DNA of 64,000 bases from positions 15,171,459-15,235,458 of the forward strand of contig CM019703.1 in NCBI GenBank assembly GCA_009760885.1, read 5' to 3'. This document shows positions 44,009-55,560 of this stretch, one piece after another; position 1 is the first letter of the stretch, and each line of letters starts with the position of its first letter. The notes below the pieces were generated by a model. That model was not told the DNA's origin, did not search any database, and worked only from the letters and a program-made list of their open reading frames with translations. Source of the DNA: Achatina immaculata. Lineage: Eukaryota > Mollusca > Gastropoda > Stylommatophora > Achatinidae. A program made the translations under genes and the position numbers.

Positions 44009-44046
<38 letters not shown>

Positions 44047-44050
44047 ATAT

Positions 44051-44086
<36 letters not shown>

Positions 44087-44918
44087 AACGTGTGTACGCG
44101 CGTTTGTGTAGTTAGAGCACCACGCTGGAACACATGCAGCAATTACTACCACACGTGACACACATATGACTTATAATCTGGACAGTGTACCGTGGGGTTA
44201 GATCACCCTTAGGATACCCCTATGTTCCCCTAGGTTTTGGTGACATGTAAAACTAATCCAAAATGAACGATGTTAGTGTCGAATCCATAGTTTTCTGGGT
44301 CGCTGTGATGAATAATGACACTCCTGGTACCGTTTACGTCCAGGTTCAACCCTTGTCGACATGGTGGGGGGGGGGGGGGGGCTAGGGGTAGGGGTGGGAT
44401 GGGAGTGACATGTACAAATAATCGAGAAAGACCGATGTTAGTGTCGAATCCATAGTTTTCGGGGTCGCTGAGATGAATAGTGACACTCCTAATGCCATTT
44501 AAGTCCAAGTTGAGAGCCCGAAGCCATGGGGAGCCCTAGGGGTTGGTGGGATGAGGGTAACATATACAAATATTCGAAAACAACCGACATTAGTGTCGAA
44601 TCCATAGTGTTCGGGGTTGCTAAGCTGATTGGTGACAGCCCTGATGAAAATTAAGCCAACGTTTAGTCGGATAGAAGGAATAGAACTCTGTAGTACCGTC
44701 TAGACTCTGTAGGATCTTCCATGAGTCTGTTGAAATGAACAGAACATTGTAGAACCTGTTAGATTGTGGAACTGAATGGACTTCTGTAGACCCTTCTAGA
44801 AGGCTATGAAAATGAGCAGAACGTTGTAGAACCGTCTAGAATGTTGCAGAAATGAATTGAATAGAACTTTGTTGATTAGGATAAATAAATACCTGGGCAA
44901 CGCCTGGTAATCAGCTAG
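44007..44918 (+). mobile_element. Non-autonomous Helitron, copy 2
   Basis: Head-to-tail with copy 1; the 5' end has become a (TA)n(TG)n microsatellite (44009-44088). The 3' end has the hairpin ACCTGGGCAACGCCTGGT followed by AATCAGCTAG, with T as the next base. That is the canonical CTAG/T end. Internally it is the uninterrupted version of copy 1 and supplies the empty site for the palindromic insertion (GCTGAGATGAATAGTGAC, about 44467). Confidence 0.83.
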
Positions 44919-45603
44919 TTGTTTACATTCGTAAACGACAGATTTCCTATTAGTTTCAACAGAAAAACACTTAGTTATATAACTGCGTATGAGATTCCAT
45001 AGAAACTGTTTTCATGTTATGAATTATGAATCAATACAAAATTTATGTTATGAATTATGAATCAATGCAAACTTTAGACAACTTCTATAGATAATAAAGT
45101 TTTACTTTTATGTCGAGTCTGCAAGTACAAATTAAATGTTCGCTCGTTTCCTGCAGAAAATGAATACATGAAAAATAAGCTGATGAAAGTGTTTTCTTTT
45201 CTTTCCAATTCAATCAATAGCGTGTTATTTATAATATATACGGTGTGGTTTTCTGATTAGTAAGAAAATCAGAGGAAAACGAGATAAATAGAACATTTTA
45301 AAAAATCAGAATTTCTATCACATTATGCGCTTTGTATAAAATACAGTCACAACAATAAATAAAAACAAAATTTGACCAACTTCGTTTTCACATATAGAAT
45401 AAAATAAAAGGAAATTTCCAGACAGAAAGTCACAGAAAATGATTAATTCTAGCTAGTTTTGACATGGACTGCCGTGTTAAATACAATAACAGAATGTCAT
45501 ATGGAACTATACACATCTACTGCCTAGAATACACTGTAAAAATTCTTATTTAATCACGTTCAAGTTTTAATTTAAGAGGTTTTTCCTTCCTGTTTCTCTT
45601 TAG

Positions 45604-46843
45604 GAGGCGCCCAAGAACAACCACGTCATCCCTGAGGTTTGGTTTAACATCCATTACAGGTGAGAGCTGGAAGCGAACCCGTCAGGTGACCAGCCCATTG
45701 TTTACTGGCTCTAGAATGAAGATAATTTTGAATCACGTGACAGCTAGTGCCGAGACACTTACCGAACTCGCCAAGCAGAAAACAGCGAAAGGGGAACTAA
45801 TCCCTCTAAAACTCTTCGCCGCCAAGTTTGCTACGGAAGTTATTGCTAGAATCGGATTCGGTCTACAGTCACATGCCATATCTGATAATGAAACAGAATT
45901 TGCTTACTATGCGAGAAATATGATTAACTTCAATTCTCCATTTTTGAAATGGTTTGATAAATTGTACCAATATTTTCCTCCCATTGAAGGAATATTTAGA
46001 TTTCTTAACATCAGCACTGATTTCGTTAGTAAAAAAGCAGACAAGTATTTTGTTGGTATTTTAAACTCTGCTGTCAAAGAAAGGAAAAAAGTGAGAAAGA
46101 ATACAAAGAATAATAGAGTCAAAGACATATTGGATATGCTAATAAATGAGGGCATGGAAAACATTGATCTCAAAGAAAACAATCTTAAGCCTAAAGGTCT
46201 TAGTCATGATGAGATTATAGGAAATTCAACATTGTTAATAGTTGCCGGTGTGGAAACAGTTTCAACAACCTTTCAGTCTATTTTATATTGTTTGGCTCTA
46301 TATCCGGAAATTCAAGAGAAAGTAATTATTGAAATCGACCGCATCTTTCCAGGCGGGATAAAAGTCGAATATGAACAACTTTCTGAACTAAAATATACGG
46401 AACAGGTTATAAACGAATGCCTTCGTTTGTTTCCGCTTCTTTCGACTATCTTAAGAATTGCAGCGGAAACAAAAACATATAACAACATAACAATCCATAA
46501 GGGCACATACGTTCAAATTCCTATTGGACAAATAATGAAAGATCCAGAGTATTGGCCAGATCCAGAAAAATTTGATCCTGACAGATTTTCTCCAGAAAAT
46601 AAGGCTGACCGAGATCCTCTAGCTTTTATGCCTTTTGGGTATGGTCCTAGAATCTGTTTGGGGATGCGACTAGCCATGATGGAGTTGAAGATTATCCTTG
46701 TGTATCTGCTAAAGGAAGTGAGATTTACATTATCGGAGAGGACTGTGCCAAAACTGGGAGAGAAGCTGAAAATGACATCCTTCGGCTTTGTAGCTCAACG
46801 TCCTACCGACGCGGTACAGTTGGAGCCAATTTTCAGAGAATAA
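45604..46843 (+). CDS. Cytochrome P450 (CYP3A-like, clan 3), exon 2
   Basis: Completes codon 114 and runs to TAA at 46841-46843, giving a 526-residue protein of normal family length. Visible motifs: helix C WKRTR (W136, R140), helix I AGVET (328-332), helix K E385-x-x-R388 in NECLR, FDPDRF (437-442) and the heme loop FGYGPRICLG (458-467) with the Cys465 ligand. All diagnostic P450 residues are present and the frame is clean, so the gene is probably functional. Having everything after residue 114 in one exon is unusual for animal clan 3 P450s and hints at intron loss. The acceptor is TTTCTCTTTAG. A GTG at 45686 is not a start; it is codon 142. Confidence 0.94.
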
Positions 46844-47053
46844 ATTCCTCTTCACATGCAGTTGTTGCTTGTTTGCAAGATTTCACTTTTTCTTGAGTTA
46901 TACTCGTAGCTGAAGTCTTTTAGCGATGTATGACTACCTCTTGATGTATGGATCGAGCTACTTAGCAGGTTCAGCTTCGTCTTAATCTCAAACATTTCGT
47001 GCCCCTAAGACTTATTATATTTTAATATTCAATTTTGCTATTGTTCTTTCTCT

Positions 47054-47059
47054 ATTAAA
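47054..47059 (+). terminator. Possible polyadenylation signal of the P450 gene
   Basis: ATTAAA, about 210 nt after the stop codon. An AATAAA lies further on at 47759-47764. Neither can be proved without transcript data. Confidence 0.25.
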
Positions 47060-47130
47060 GGAGATGTTTCATACTTCATATACATAGACATCACGAAATC
47101 TTTTGCTACTAACATATTATTCAACTAACT

Positions 47131-47246
47131 ATGGAGACAGTTGGAAAGAGTGGCCCAGGACCGAACTGCCTGGCGAGCTCTTGTTGGCGGCCTATGCTCC
47201 ACGAGGGGTCTGAGGCATAGATAGATAGATAGATAGATAGATAGAT
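47131..47246 (+). mobile_element. LINE 3' end (unclassified family) with (GATA)n tail
   Basis: A short C-terminal remnant reads LERVAQDRTAWRALVGGLCS, a signature of RTE-like LINE ORF ends, followed by (AGAT)n at 47217-47246. Only about 115 bp. Confidence 0.65.
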
Positions 47247-48094
47247 GCTAAACTTTTACGGTAAATACATTTACTGATAATATATACATAATATATATGT
47301 GATAATATACATTATTTATGAAGTTAAGATTGTGTCTCACTATCATCATTATCACGATCATTATCTTGTTCCATTATTTTCATTCTTTCTTACTCTCCCA
47401 TTTGTTCAGGTCTGGCATATATCATTACAAGGAGACTACATTCCGTTATCATCTGTTTATATTCTTCATGCACTAGAAACAATGCTGCCTCGTTGTCTCA
47501 TCATGTCTCGCCTTACAGACAAAAATTCTATATTTCCTGAGACATCTTTCATCTAACAAGATATGGTAGGGCGACTATATCGACTACACAGCAAGAATCC
47601 TGTAATGACACTTTGTTTTATTATCTCTACGGCCGTTTAGACTCGCCATCTTCTACTTAACTTTCGTTATTTGTAGCATAAATGAGCTCCTGTTTGTGTA
47701 TTTTTATAACCAGTTTTTGTCTTGTCATCCTCTAGTACTCTACGTATATATTTTTTGTAATAAAATATAAGTTAATCTAACATAGCAATAAAATAATCAT
47801 CAATACTAGTTAATGTAACATCATCAATACTAGTTAATGTAACATAGCAATAAAATAATCATCAATATTGTGTATTAGAAATAAACCTATAGTATTCATC
47901 AATACAAAAGTTGCTTTTCATTTGTCTTCAAATTTCCGCATTTTTATTGGAATATGCTCGTCAAAAGCTATTCTGTTATATTATTAATAAACCATTTCTA
48001 CAAATAAATACATAAATAGATACACTTAAAAGAATACATTTGAAGAGGAACATTCGTGTATACGACTAGCTGATTAGAATTTATATTTTCTCTT
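47247..48094. other. Unassigned intergenic DNA
   Basis: AT-rich. The only structure is a local duplication at 47765-47880 of CATCAATACTAGTTAATGTA. No gene recognised. Confidence 0.5.
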
Positions 48095-48205
48095 TATTTC
48101 TGCCTCTTTCTTCTGTATGTTTTTGTATGATTAAGGAATAAACCGAAGCGTTACAACTGTGTACTCTTTCATTAATAAGGCTGCTTGTACATGTGCTTTC
48201 AAAAT
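48095..48205 (+). mobile_element. Penelope-like element, 3' tail fragment
   Basis: TTGTATGATTAAGGAATAAA followed by CCGAAGCGTTACAACTGTGT and TTAATAAGGCTGCT: the same tail as at 1.7, 15.6, 16.5 and 39.2 kb. No coding part. Confidence 0.6.
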
Positions 48206-48329
48206 TCGTAACATGAAGAAGTCATGTAAGAAGAAGAAGTATATTTCAGTTTAGTTTATGTTTCAGTGTGCACTCACTTGGGAGTCTGTAACGAAATATG
48301 AAACATGTTTAAATGTTTCAGTAAGGACC

Positions 48330-48381
48330 TTTACGACTGTCTGTCTGTCTGTGTGTGTGAGAGAGAGAGAAAGAGAGAGAT

Positions 48382-48424
<43 letters not shown>

Positions 48425-48425
48425 T
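48330..48425 (+). repeat. Compound microsatellite (CTGT)n(GA)n(CAGA)n
   Basis: Short simple repeats. The flanking DNA from 48206 to 48869 shows nothing else. Confidence 0.85.
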
Positions 48426-48869
48426 TCGGATCTGCAACAACATATCTGTTGGACGATGACACATTTCATCTATAATAAGTGGTATGATCTGATTAATAAA
48501 CCGAAATTATAAGAACAGAATATCAGAACAGATATCTTCAAATTTTCTACTAATAAAGAGGCACTTCCAATCTTCGACTCCGAAGTTAAATGGATCAGTC
48601 GCTTGTTCATAAATTTATTTGGTGATCTTTTCTGACATGTCACACTGACATATTTCTTTAATTTTTTTCAGCAGATCTTCAGGGTTGTTTTTTAATTTAC
48701 TGGTGATTTACAGGAGCTGAGATCCTTCAGAAATCTTATGACACGAAAGTCCTAGGTTTCTACAACAACAATAAACAACCAAAGCAACTATCTGTTCAGT
48801 GCCATCCCCACAGGCGTTTACGGTCACGCTTTTCCACAATTCTCTACTCCAGGTATTAATTATGAGCTG

Positions 48870-49450
48870 GAATGTTGGTTTTTTCCCCACGCCACTTCAA
48901 CAGTCCATCTATCATCTTTTCACTTTTTCTACCTCGGTCTACTTATACAGAATATCTCTATCATCCCTGCTGTAATCACATTTTCTACTTCACTTCCTCT
49001 CGTGACGTGCCCTTGGAATTTGGATTCTCCCTTCCTGAATTTTATTATTGGTTGTTTCTCTTCTTTTGCCTCTTTATGAGCCTCTTCGTTTCATGTCTTC
49101 GCTGTCCATGGTATCTTTATCATTCTTCTAAGGAACTACATTTCCGAGGCCTCTAGGCTACGCTGTACTTCCCTGTCCATGCTTCATATCCGTAAAACAG
49201 GATTGGTTCAATATAACACTGGGCCGCCCGTATCCTCACTTTCAATGTTAGTGATTGGTTACATAAAATATGTTTGGTATTTGAACTTGCCTACTTGCTT
49301 CACTGTTGTGTTATTGATTGTTATTATACAAACCGAAATCACTTTACTCTTGAAATGACCATGGATTCCGATATTTTTTTTAAACTGCTGTCTACACACT
49401 TCACTTCTAATCACTTCAGACAGCTCTTGGTTCATTTAGTGATTTAGCTC
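48870..49450 (-). mobile_element. LINE-A-like fragment
   Basis: Minus-strand remnant of thumb and C-terminus: ILFYGYEAWTGKYS (about 49190), then FQGHVTRGSEVENVITAG (about 48990), equivalent to FIGHAMRRGGIENIITAG in the better LINE-A at 49.6 kb. Heavily decayed. Confidence 0.7.
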
Positions 49451-49463
49451 AGCTTTATATGGC

Positions 49464-49552
49464 CAGCATTCGAAAAATAGTAGACAAAGCTTTTTAGATG
49501 TGAGAAAAAGAAAAATGACAAGAGAATTACCTAGGATTCGAAACCGCGGATG
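49464..49552 (+). repeat. Fragment related to the palindromic element
   Basis: CGAAAAATAGTAGACAAAGC, then GACAAGAGAATTACC, then GGATTCGAAACCGCGG. It corresponds to 42370-42465, including the junction between the direct repeat and the tRNA-like segment. It shows that the palindromic element belongs to a dispersed family. Confidence 0.7.
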
Positions 49553-49554
49553 GA

Positions 49555-49576
49555 TATATATATATATGTATGTATG

Positions 49577-49612
<36 letters not shown>
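49555..49612 (+). repeat. (TA)n/(TATG)n microsatellite
   Basis: Simple repeat that forms the tail side of the minus-strand LINE-A. Confidence 0.85.
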
Positions 49613-49615
<3 letters not shown>

Positions 49616-51823
49616 TGTGCCGTGCCGGCTGGCGATGACTACTATGCTTCTCCAGAGTTCATGATCCTTCATGAATTTCATCAGTTCAGTTGATCTCTTC
49701 TCACTCCATCCCTTCAGACTGTCTAGTATTATTTCTCTTGGTCTTCCTCTTGATCTTCTTCCTTCTATTTTTCCTGCTGTTATAATATTTTCAATGCCCC
49801 CTCTTCTCATTGCATGTCCTATGAAAGTACATTGTCTCTCTCTTATTTTTTTGACAAAGTTTTTTGTCTCTCCGGCTCTTCTCATACATTCTTCATTAGT
49901 TATTTTTGCTGTCCAGGGTTTCGCAACATTCTTCTAATAAACCACATTTCTGCTGCTTCCAATGATTTTTGTGCAGACCTGCTTATTGTCCATGATTCAC
50001 TTCCATATAACAAGATAGGTTCAATACAGCATTTTAGGGCTCGTTTTTTTAACATTCATTGATAAGGATGTGTTGCATAATATGTTTCTCATTCTCTGAA
50101 ATGCAGTCTTTGCTTGGCCTATTCTGTTCCTAATTTCTGTTCTGCATTTCCTGTCTGAAGTTATTACTGCTCCAAGGTATTTGAATTTCTGCGCCTGCTT
50201 TAGAATAGTTCCGTTTAATTTAATACTGCATGCTGGTGGATTCTGTTTCTTAGATAAAACCATAGTCTCTGTCTTTTTGACGTTCAAAATAAGGTCTTTC
50301 TGTTCACTTTCTTTGGCGACTTTATCCAAGAAATTTTGCAGGTCTTGTTGGTTCTCAGCTATCAGTACTGTGTCGTCAGCATACCGAAGGTTGTTAAAAT
50401 TGTATCCACCAATTTTTATGCCTGGTTCTGTGATGATCGTTCTTAGAATATTCTCGCTGTACAGAGAAAACAGATCTGGAGATAGTACACATCCTTGTCG
50501 CACCCCTTGTTTTATATGTTGATATTTTCCAGTTCTATTTTCAACTCGAATTGCTGCTTCTTGCTGCCAGTATAGATGTTTTACAATCCTCAGGTCTTTG
50601 CCGTCTATATTGATGTCTTCAAGCGTTTTAATAATTTCATTATGTTTCACCTTGTCGAATGCCTTGGTGTAATCAATGAAGCTTAAGTAGAGAAATTTCT
50701 GTACTTCTAAAGCTCTTTCTGTTAGTGTTCGTAAAGCATAAATGGCATTGTGTGTTCTTTTTCCTTCAACAAATCCAAACTGTTCATCTGCTATTTCCAT
50801 TTTTATCTTTTTCCTTGTTCTTCTCATAATGATTTTCAGAAGTAGCTTCGTTATGTGACATGAGAGGCTGATAGTCCGGTGGTCATCACATTCCTTTGCA
50901 CCTGGTTTCACTAGTAGTGCTATAAACGTGGACTAAGCAAGTCACTGGGCATATGACCACTGTTGTAAATGTCGTTCAATAACTTGGTTATTATTTTTAT
51001 TGCTATCTCCTCTAGCACCTCTATTTCTTCTATTGTTATATTATCAGGCCCAGTCGCTTTTCCTTTCTTCATGTGTTTGATGGCATCTATGATTTCATCT
51101 TCAAGTATTTGTGGTCCATCATAGTTTTAAGTATCTGGTATTAATTCTGGTCTTTCTCCTCCTTATAGCTCACCAATGTACACTGTCCACAATGTCTTCT
51201 TTTCCAATTAACATTTTACCTTCTTTTGATTTCAGGCATCCTGTGGTATATTTTGCCTTCCTGCTTGTGAGTTCACTAATTCTTTTGTGCATGATTTTAC
51301 TGTCTTTACTATGAGAGTTCTCTATTTGTCAGCACTGTTAATTTAACCACACTACCTTTGCTTCTTTGCATTTGCGTCTTATCTTGCCATATTTTTCTTG
51401 GTTATTTTTACTCCTTCTCCTCCTCTTGTCCATAAGTCCTAAGATGTCGTCTGTCATCCATTTATTTTTAGGGGCTCTTTTTTCGGTAGTTTTATCTCCT
51501 TAACAGTTTGGTGGATAGAATCTCTTAACATTGCCCATTGTTCATCTATACTATTTATCTTTGCTATTGCATTGTATGTATTTGTTATAATAACTTTGTA
51601 TTATTCTCGCAGTTCTTGGTCATTTTTAAGGAGTTCTGTATTCTTTTTGATGTTTCTCAGTTTCCTGCATGCTTTCTTTAGTTTTATTCTAATTTTTCCA
51701 CAGAGTGGGTCATGGTCACTATTGCAGTCAGCTCCTGGCATGGCTTTTGTTGTCAGTAATGAGTTCCAGAATCGTTCGTTTGATGATTACGTAGTCTATA
51801 TGGTTAAAAGTCTTTTTGTCTGT

Positions 51824-51826
<3 letters not shown>
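49613..51826 (-). mobile_element. LINE-A, RT and C-terminus (minus strand)
   Basis: Best RT of the LINE-A family. A 296-codon open stretch (50911-50021) contains [19 protein letters not shown], motif [26 protein letters not shown], motif [11 protein letters not shown] and the thumb region. The C-terminus (49885-49613) has FIGHAMRRGG and RGRPREIILDSL. Upstream linker (50950-51560) and the end of the endonuclease (51560-51826: IDYV, then SDHDPL-like antisense of GACCATGACCCAC) are shifted by small indels. It ends at a (TA)n run, beyond which LINE-D begins. Confidence 0.9.

Positions 51827-51872
<46 letters not shown>
51827..51872 (+). repeat. (TA)n microsatellite
   Basis: Lies at the junction of minus-strand LINE-A and plus-strand LINE-D. 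Confidence 0.85.
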
Positions 51873-51874
<2 letters not shown>

Positions 51875-52695
51875 CTAGAATATACAACTAGAAGATCTTC
51901 ATTTTGCTGATGACATAACTCTTATCAGTAATAATGTGAATTCCATGCAAGAAAAAACAGATAGCCTATCTTCACTGGCTAGCAAAATAATACTTGAACT
52001 TAACAAGGACAAAACAAAACTAATGAAAATTCCTCTCAATCAAAATGGAAAAATACACATAGAAGGGACAGATATTGAAGAAGTCAATCAATTTGCATAC
52101 CTTGGCAGCTACATAGACCAGGATGGTGACACTAGAAAGGAAGTTAGGATCAGAATTGCAAAAGCAGCATCAATCTTCAAGAATCTTGAGAACATATGGA
52201 ATTCAAAAGTTATAAGCACAAAAACCAAGTTAAGACTATTCAATTCAAATGTGATATCCACCCTCTTTTATGCATGCGAAAGCTGGAAAACAACTAAAGA
52301 AATAGAAAAGAAATTAGACTCCTTTGAAAACAAATGCCTAAGGAAAATACTCGGTATCAAGTGGAATGAATTCAAGAACAATGCAGAGATAAGACAGATG
52401 ACTGAACAACAACCAGTCTCATGGGTGATCAGGAAAAGGAGATGGACATATGTTGGTCACTTGATGAGAAGAAATGACCAGAGAATCCAAAACAAGCTAT
52501 CAAATGGAACACAACAGGCCGAAGAAAAAGAGGCAGACCGAGTGAAACTCTGAAGAGGACATTATTAAGAGAGGCCAAATTAACAGGCATAAAATCCTTT
52601 GATGAGGTTGAAAGACTCGCCAAAGACAGAAAAAATTGGCGAACTACTTTGTGAGCCCTATGTGACGTTTAACGGCACGGGAAGGATATAAGATA
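51873..52695 (+). mobile_element. LINE-D, RT motif C to C-terminus
   Basis: Plus strand. It starts at motif C (LHFADDITLIS, about 51900), then an open 205-codon stretch: ILELNKDKTKLMKI, QFAYLGSYIDQDGDTRKE, YACESWKTTKEIEKKL and MTEQQPVSWVIRKRRWTYVG. A 1-nt shift follows near 52490, before the terminal part (TLLREAKLTGIKSFDEVERL). It ends GGCACGGGAAGGATATAAGA plus (TA)n. It is 5' truncated at the motif C region. Confidence 0.88.
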
Positions 52696-52709
52696 TATAT
52701 ATATATACA

Positions 52710-52975
52710 CACACATCAAGAATTATATCATCTCCTCATTCGTGTTTCTCTTCATCTGAATATATGATTATGTAATCGTCATACCTTATTTTTCCTGCTC
52801 CTGTCCACCGCACTTCACTCATCCCAAATATGTTGATGTTCATTCTTACTATTTCTTTTTTTAATATTCTCTAGTGTGCCTGCTTGGTAGAAAGATCTCA
52901 CATTCCGTGTTGCTGTCCTGGTGTTATTTATTTTGCTTTCAGTCGCTTGCTGACGGTCTGGTCTCATCTGTGGCC
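52710..52975 (-). mobile_element. LINE-A endonuclease fragment
   Basis: Minus strand: TATRNVRSFYQAGTLENIK (about 52905), then FGMSEVRWTGAGK (about 52810), the start of the APE endonuclease, as at 62.69-62.9 kb. It probably belongs to the LINE-A at 49.6-51.8 kb, with LINE-D lying between and some 400 bp of endonuclease lost. Confidence 0.72.
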
Positions 52976-52977
52976 TA

Positions 52978-53975
52978 TGATATAATAAAAATGTTATACT
53001 GGAACCAAAAAATCAGCCATCAAGTTAAACAAAAAAGTAGGAAAATTTTAGAGCATAAAAAAGAAATAAGACAAGGATGTGTGCTGTGCCCAGATCTGTC
53101 TTCTCTCGGCAGTGAGAATATTATGGGAACCAATACACACAAGCCTGGAATAAAAGTTGGAAGACACAACATCAATAACTTGAGATACGCTGACGACACA
53201 GTCCTGGTAGCAAACAATGAAGATCTACACGAGCTGCTCGATGTAGTAGTAGCAGAAAGTGAATATAAAGAACTGTCACTGAACAGTAAGAAAACAAACG
53301 ATGGTCGTGTCCAGAAAGAAATCTACCAGAATGGTAAAAACCAGAGGAATAGCACTAAAACAAAATGCACTAATTCAGGTTTCTTGGTACAAGGATAACA
53401 TTAGATGGTAGGTGTACCACGGCGGTCAAAAACAGAATACGCCAGGCAAAGGCAGAATTTCAGAAAATTTATTTTGTGCAGTTCATCTTTGTCAATAGAT
53501 AACAGGAAAAGAGTCATGAAATGCTATCCCGAGCCAGTATTGCAATATGGAAGTGATTCATAGCCACTGACAAAAACAACAACAAGAGCATTAGAAGCAA
53601 CTGTAATGTGGTTCCCACATTCTTGGTAGGAACCACATTTCAGTTGCTTCTAATGTTAAGAATATCATGGATAATAAAAATAGTAAATGAAGAATGCCTA
53701 AAGAAAGTCAGTGAGAAACAAAACCTAATAAACACACGACGGGGGAAACAGTTTAGGTTTATTGGTCATATAATTTATGAGAAGAGGAGGGATAGAAAAT
53801 AACATGACAACAAGGAAAACTGGAGGCAGAAAAGAGAGAGGTAGACCAAGAGAGAAAATCTTAGATGGCTTGACAAAATGGCATGGGAGAGGCACATCAA
53901 CAGAACCAGTGAATAACAAGAAAGAGTAGAAGTTGTGGAGAGGCATAGTCGTCGACGCCTCCACGCATGGCACAT
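52978..53975 (+). mobile_element. LINE-A-like fragment, RT to 3' end
   Basis: Plus strand: IRQGCVLCPDLSSLGSENIM, motif C YADDTVLVAN (53185), then a degenerate thumb, the HIIYEKR region and the C-terminus ending GTCGACGCCTCCACGCATGG plus CACATGATGATAATGACGATG. It shares its end with LINE-A at 49.6 kb and with the intronic copy at 2.66-3.54 kb. Short tandem duplication near 53600-53650 (GAACCACATT). Non-functional. Confidence 0.8.
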
Positions 53976-54475
53976 GATGATAATGACGATGATGCTATAT
54001 ATATTTGTGTAAATATATATATATGTAAATATATAAATATAAATATATATGTTATATATACATATATATGATAAGTTTGACCAAATGATTAAAGTGAAAT
54101 ATATATTTCGTGAACAGTTATGTAATATCTAAATGTCAAATAATAACTGAAAATTGCCTTAGAATATTCAAAACGTTGAACTTCGGAAATGATGAAACCC
54201 TCGTTATTTATTAAAGTGAATTAATAAACCGACTTGACTGGTCAAATTTTGTCAAATTCAGAAACGTGCATAAGCTGTCCTCTCAGTTTATAAAATGATA
54301 TTCTATGTCTTAGTTATCTAAACAACACCCGCCGTGAATCTAACTCGCCAGTCATCATCAGATGTTAGATGATAAAAGAAAGATAACAGACAAGCTAGAC
54401 CTTTTAATTGCAATTTACGTCGGCGACTGACTGCAGTGATCACGTTATCCAGCACTTACTGCTAAATTACTGATT
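53976..54475. other. Unassigned AT-rich DNA
   Basis: (TA)n-like DNA at 53995-54070, then nothing recognisable. Confidence 0.5.
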
Positions 54476-54545
54476 GATTGATTGATCTTTATTTCAAAAG
54501 GGTTAAGAATTGGGCGCGCAGGCCCGTCTGACATTCTGCCCTGAT
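54476..54545 (-). mobile_element. LINE/SINE-F 3' tail fragment
   Basis: ATTGATTGATTGATCTTTAT followed by GGGCGCGCAGGCCCGTCTGA and CATTCTGCCCT. It has the same 3' end as 22767-23243 but a different 4-bp tail unit (ATTG instead of ATGA). The DNA to 54761 is unassigned. Confidence 0.65.
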
Positions 54546-55382
54546 TAAAAACGAGAAAATTATTCGAAACTTTTGGACGTTGTCTGTTACTGAAACCGGT
54601 TTATATTGTCAAAAACCTAGTAAAAAGTAACCATCGAAATCTGTTGAAAGATATTCAGGGCAGTAGGACGATGGTGCACAATTTGCATTGAGGAGAATTA
54701 AGCCATTTATTACTACCGCTTTCCTATAACTAATGAGAAAATTAATGAGGATTTATATTTTCACCAGATATATATTGTAAGTAGGACATAGGTCTTCTGG
54801 TAGTGTGTTAAATCTCGTGACGCGGATAAAGCCAGCATCTCACAGATTTTTTTAGAGCTGTACCCAGACGTCACATGTTTAAAACTGTTTTTATTACATT
54901 ATTGTGTAGACTTTATCGACAGCAGCACCAGGTAAGTAAATATCCATCTTTGTATTTGATCTTGCCCACAGTAAAAAAAAAATGTATATGAGTGCTCGAA
55001 ATTTATTGTACCATATATATGGGGTCTGGATCTGTAACAATACATTAGAGTATAAGGGGCAATGATAAGCTTCGTCTAATGAAAAACGTGAACACGTTGA
55101 CGAACTAAATATCTGGCACCACAAAAATATCAGGTCAGGGGTCTTCAAGTTTTCTTGTAAATAAAGAAAGGATAATGATAACTATGTCAGTGATATTTGT
55201 CATATATTTTTTAAAAAAAATGCTCTATAAAACTACTTACTTTCTCTTACAACCAGACAGAGAGGACACTGAAATGTTCTAAACTGAAATAGAATGCATG
55301 AGACAGTGTTAGTGTTGATAAATAAGAAGAGAGAATGTTAAAGGTGTCCTGTACCCATCTCTTCACACGCATAACAAAAATA

Positions 55383-55560
55383 TATCCATCCATCCATCTA
55401 TCCGCCCGTCCGTTCATCCATCCATCCATCCATCCATCAATTTATCCATTACATACATACATCCATTCATACAGCCATCTATTCATACATCCATCGATCC
55501 ATACAACCGTCCACAGATACATCCGTACATGCATCTGTCCATCCATCCATCCATACATCC
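55383..55560 (+). repeat. (TCCA)n microsatellite
   Basis: Counterpart of 24945-25182, with a shorter perfect core and CATACATACATC interruptions. Confidence 0.93.

Larger units (their letters stand above)
38728..45603 (+). other. Intron of the intact P450 gene (6,876 bp)
   Basis: GT at 38728, AG at 45602-45603 after a pyrimidine-rich tract. The first and last few hundred bases match the pseudogene intron in part (45420-45600 with 3610-3817); the rest is inserted DNA listed separately. The stretch 38760-39190 is unassigned, GC-richer and resembles a LINE 5' region (GTTTACGGGACACCCTTGGG). The pseudogene intron is only 1,477 bp, so this one has grown about 5.4 kb larger, mostly through insertions. 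Confidence 0.88.
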
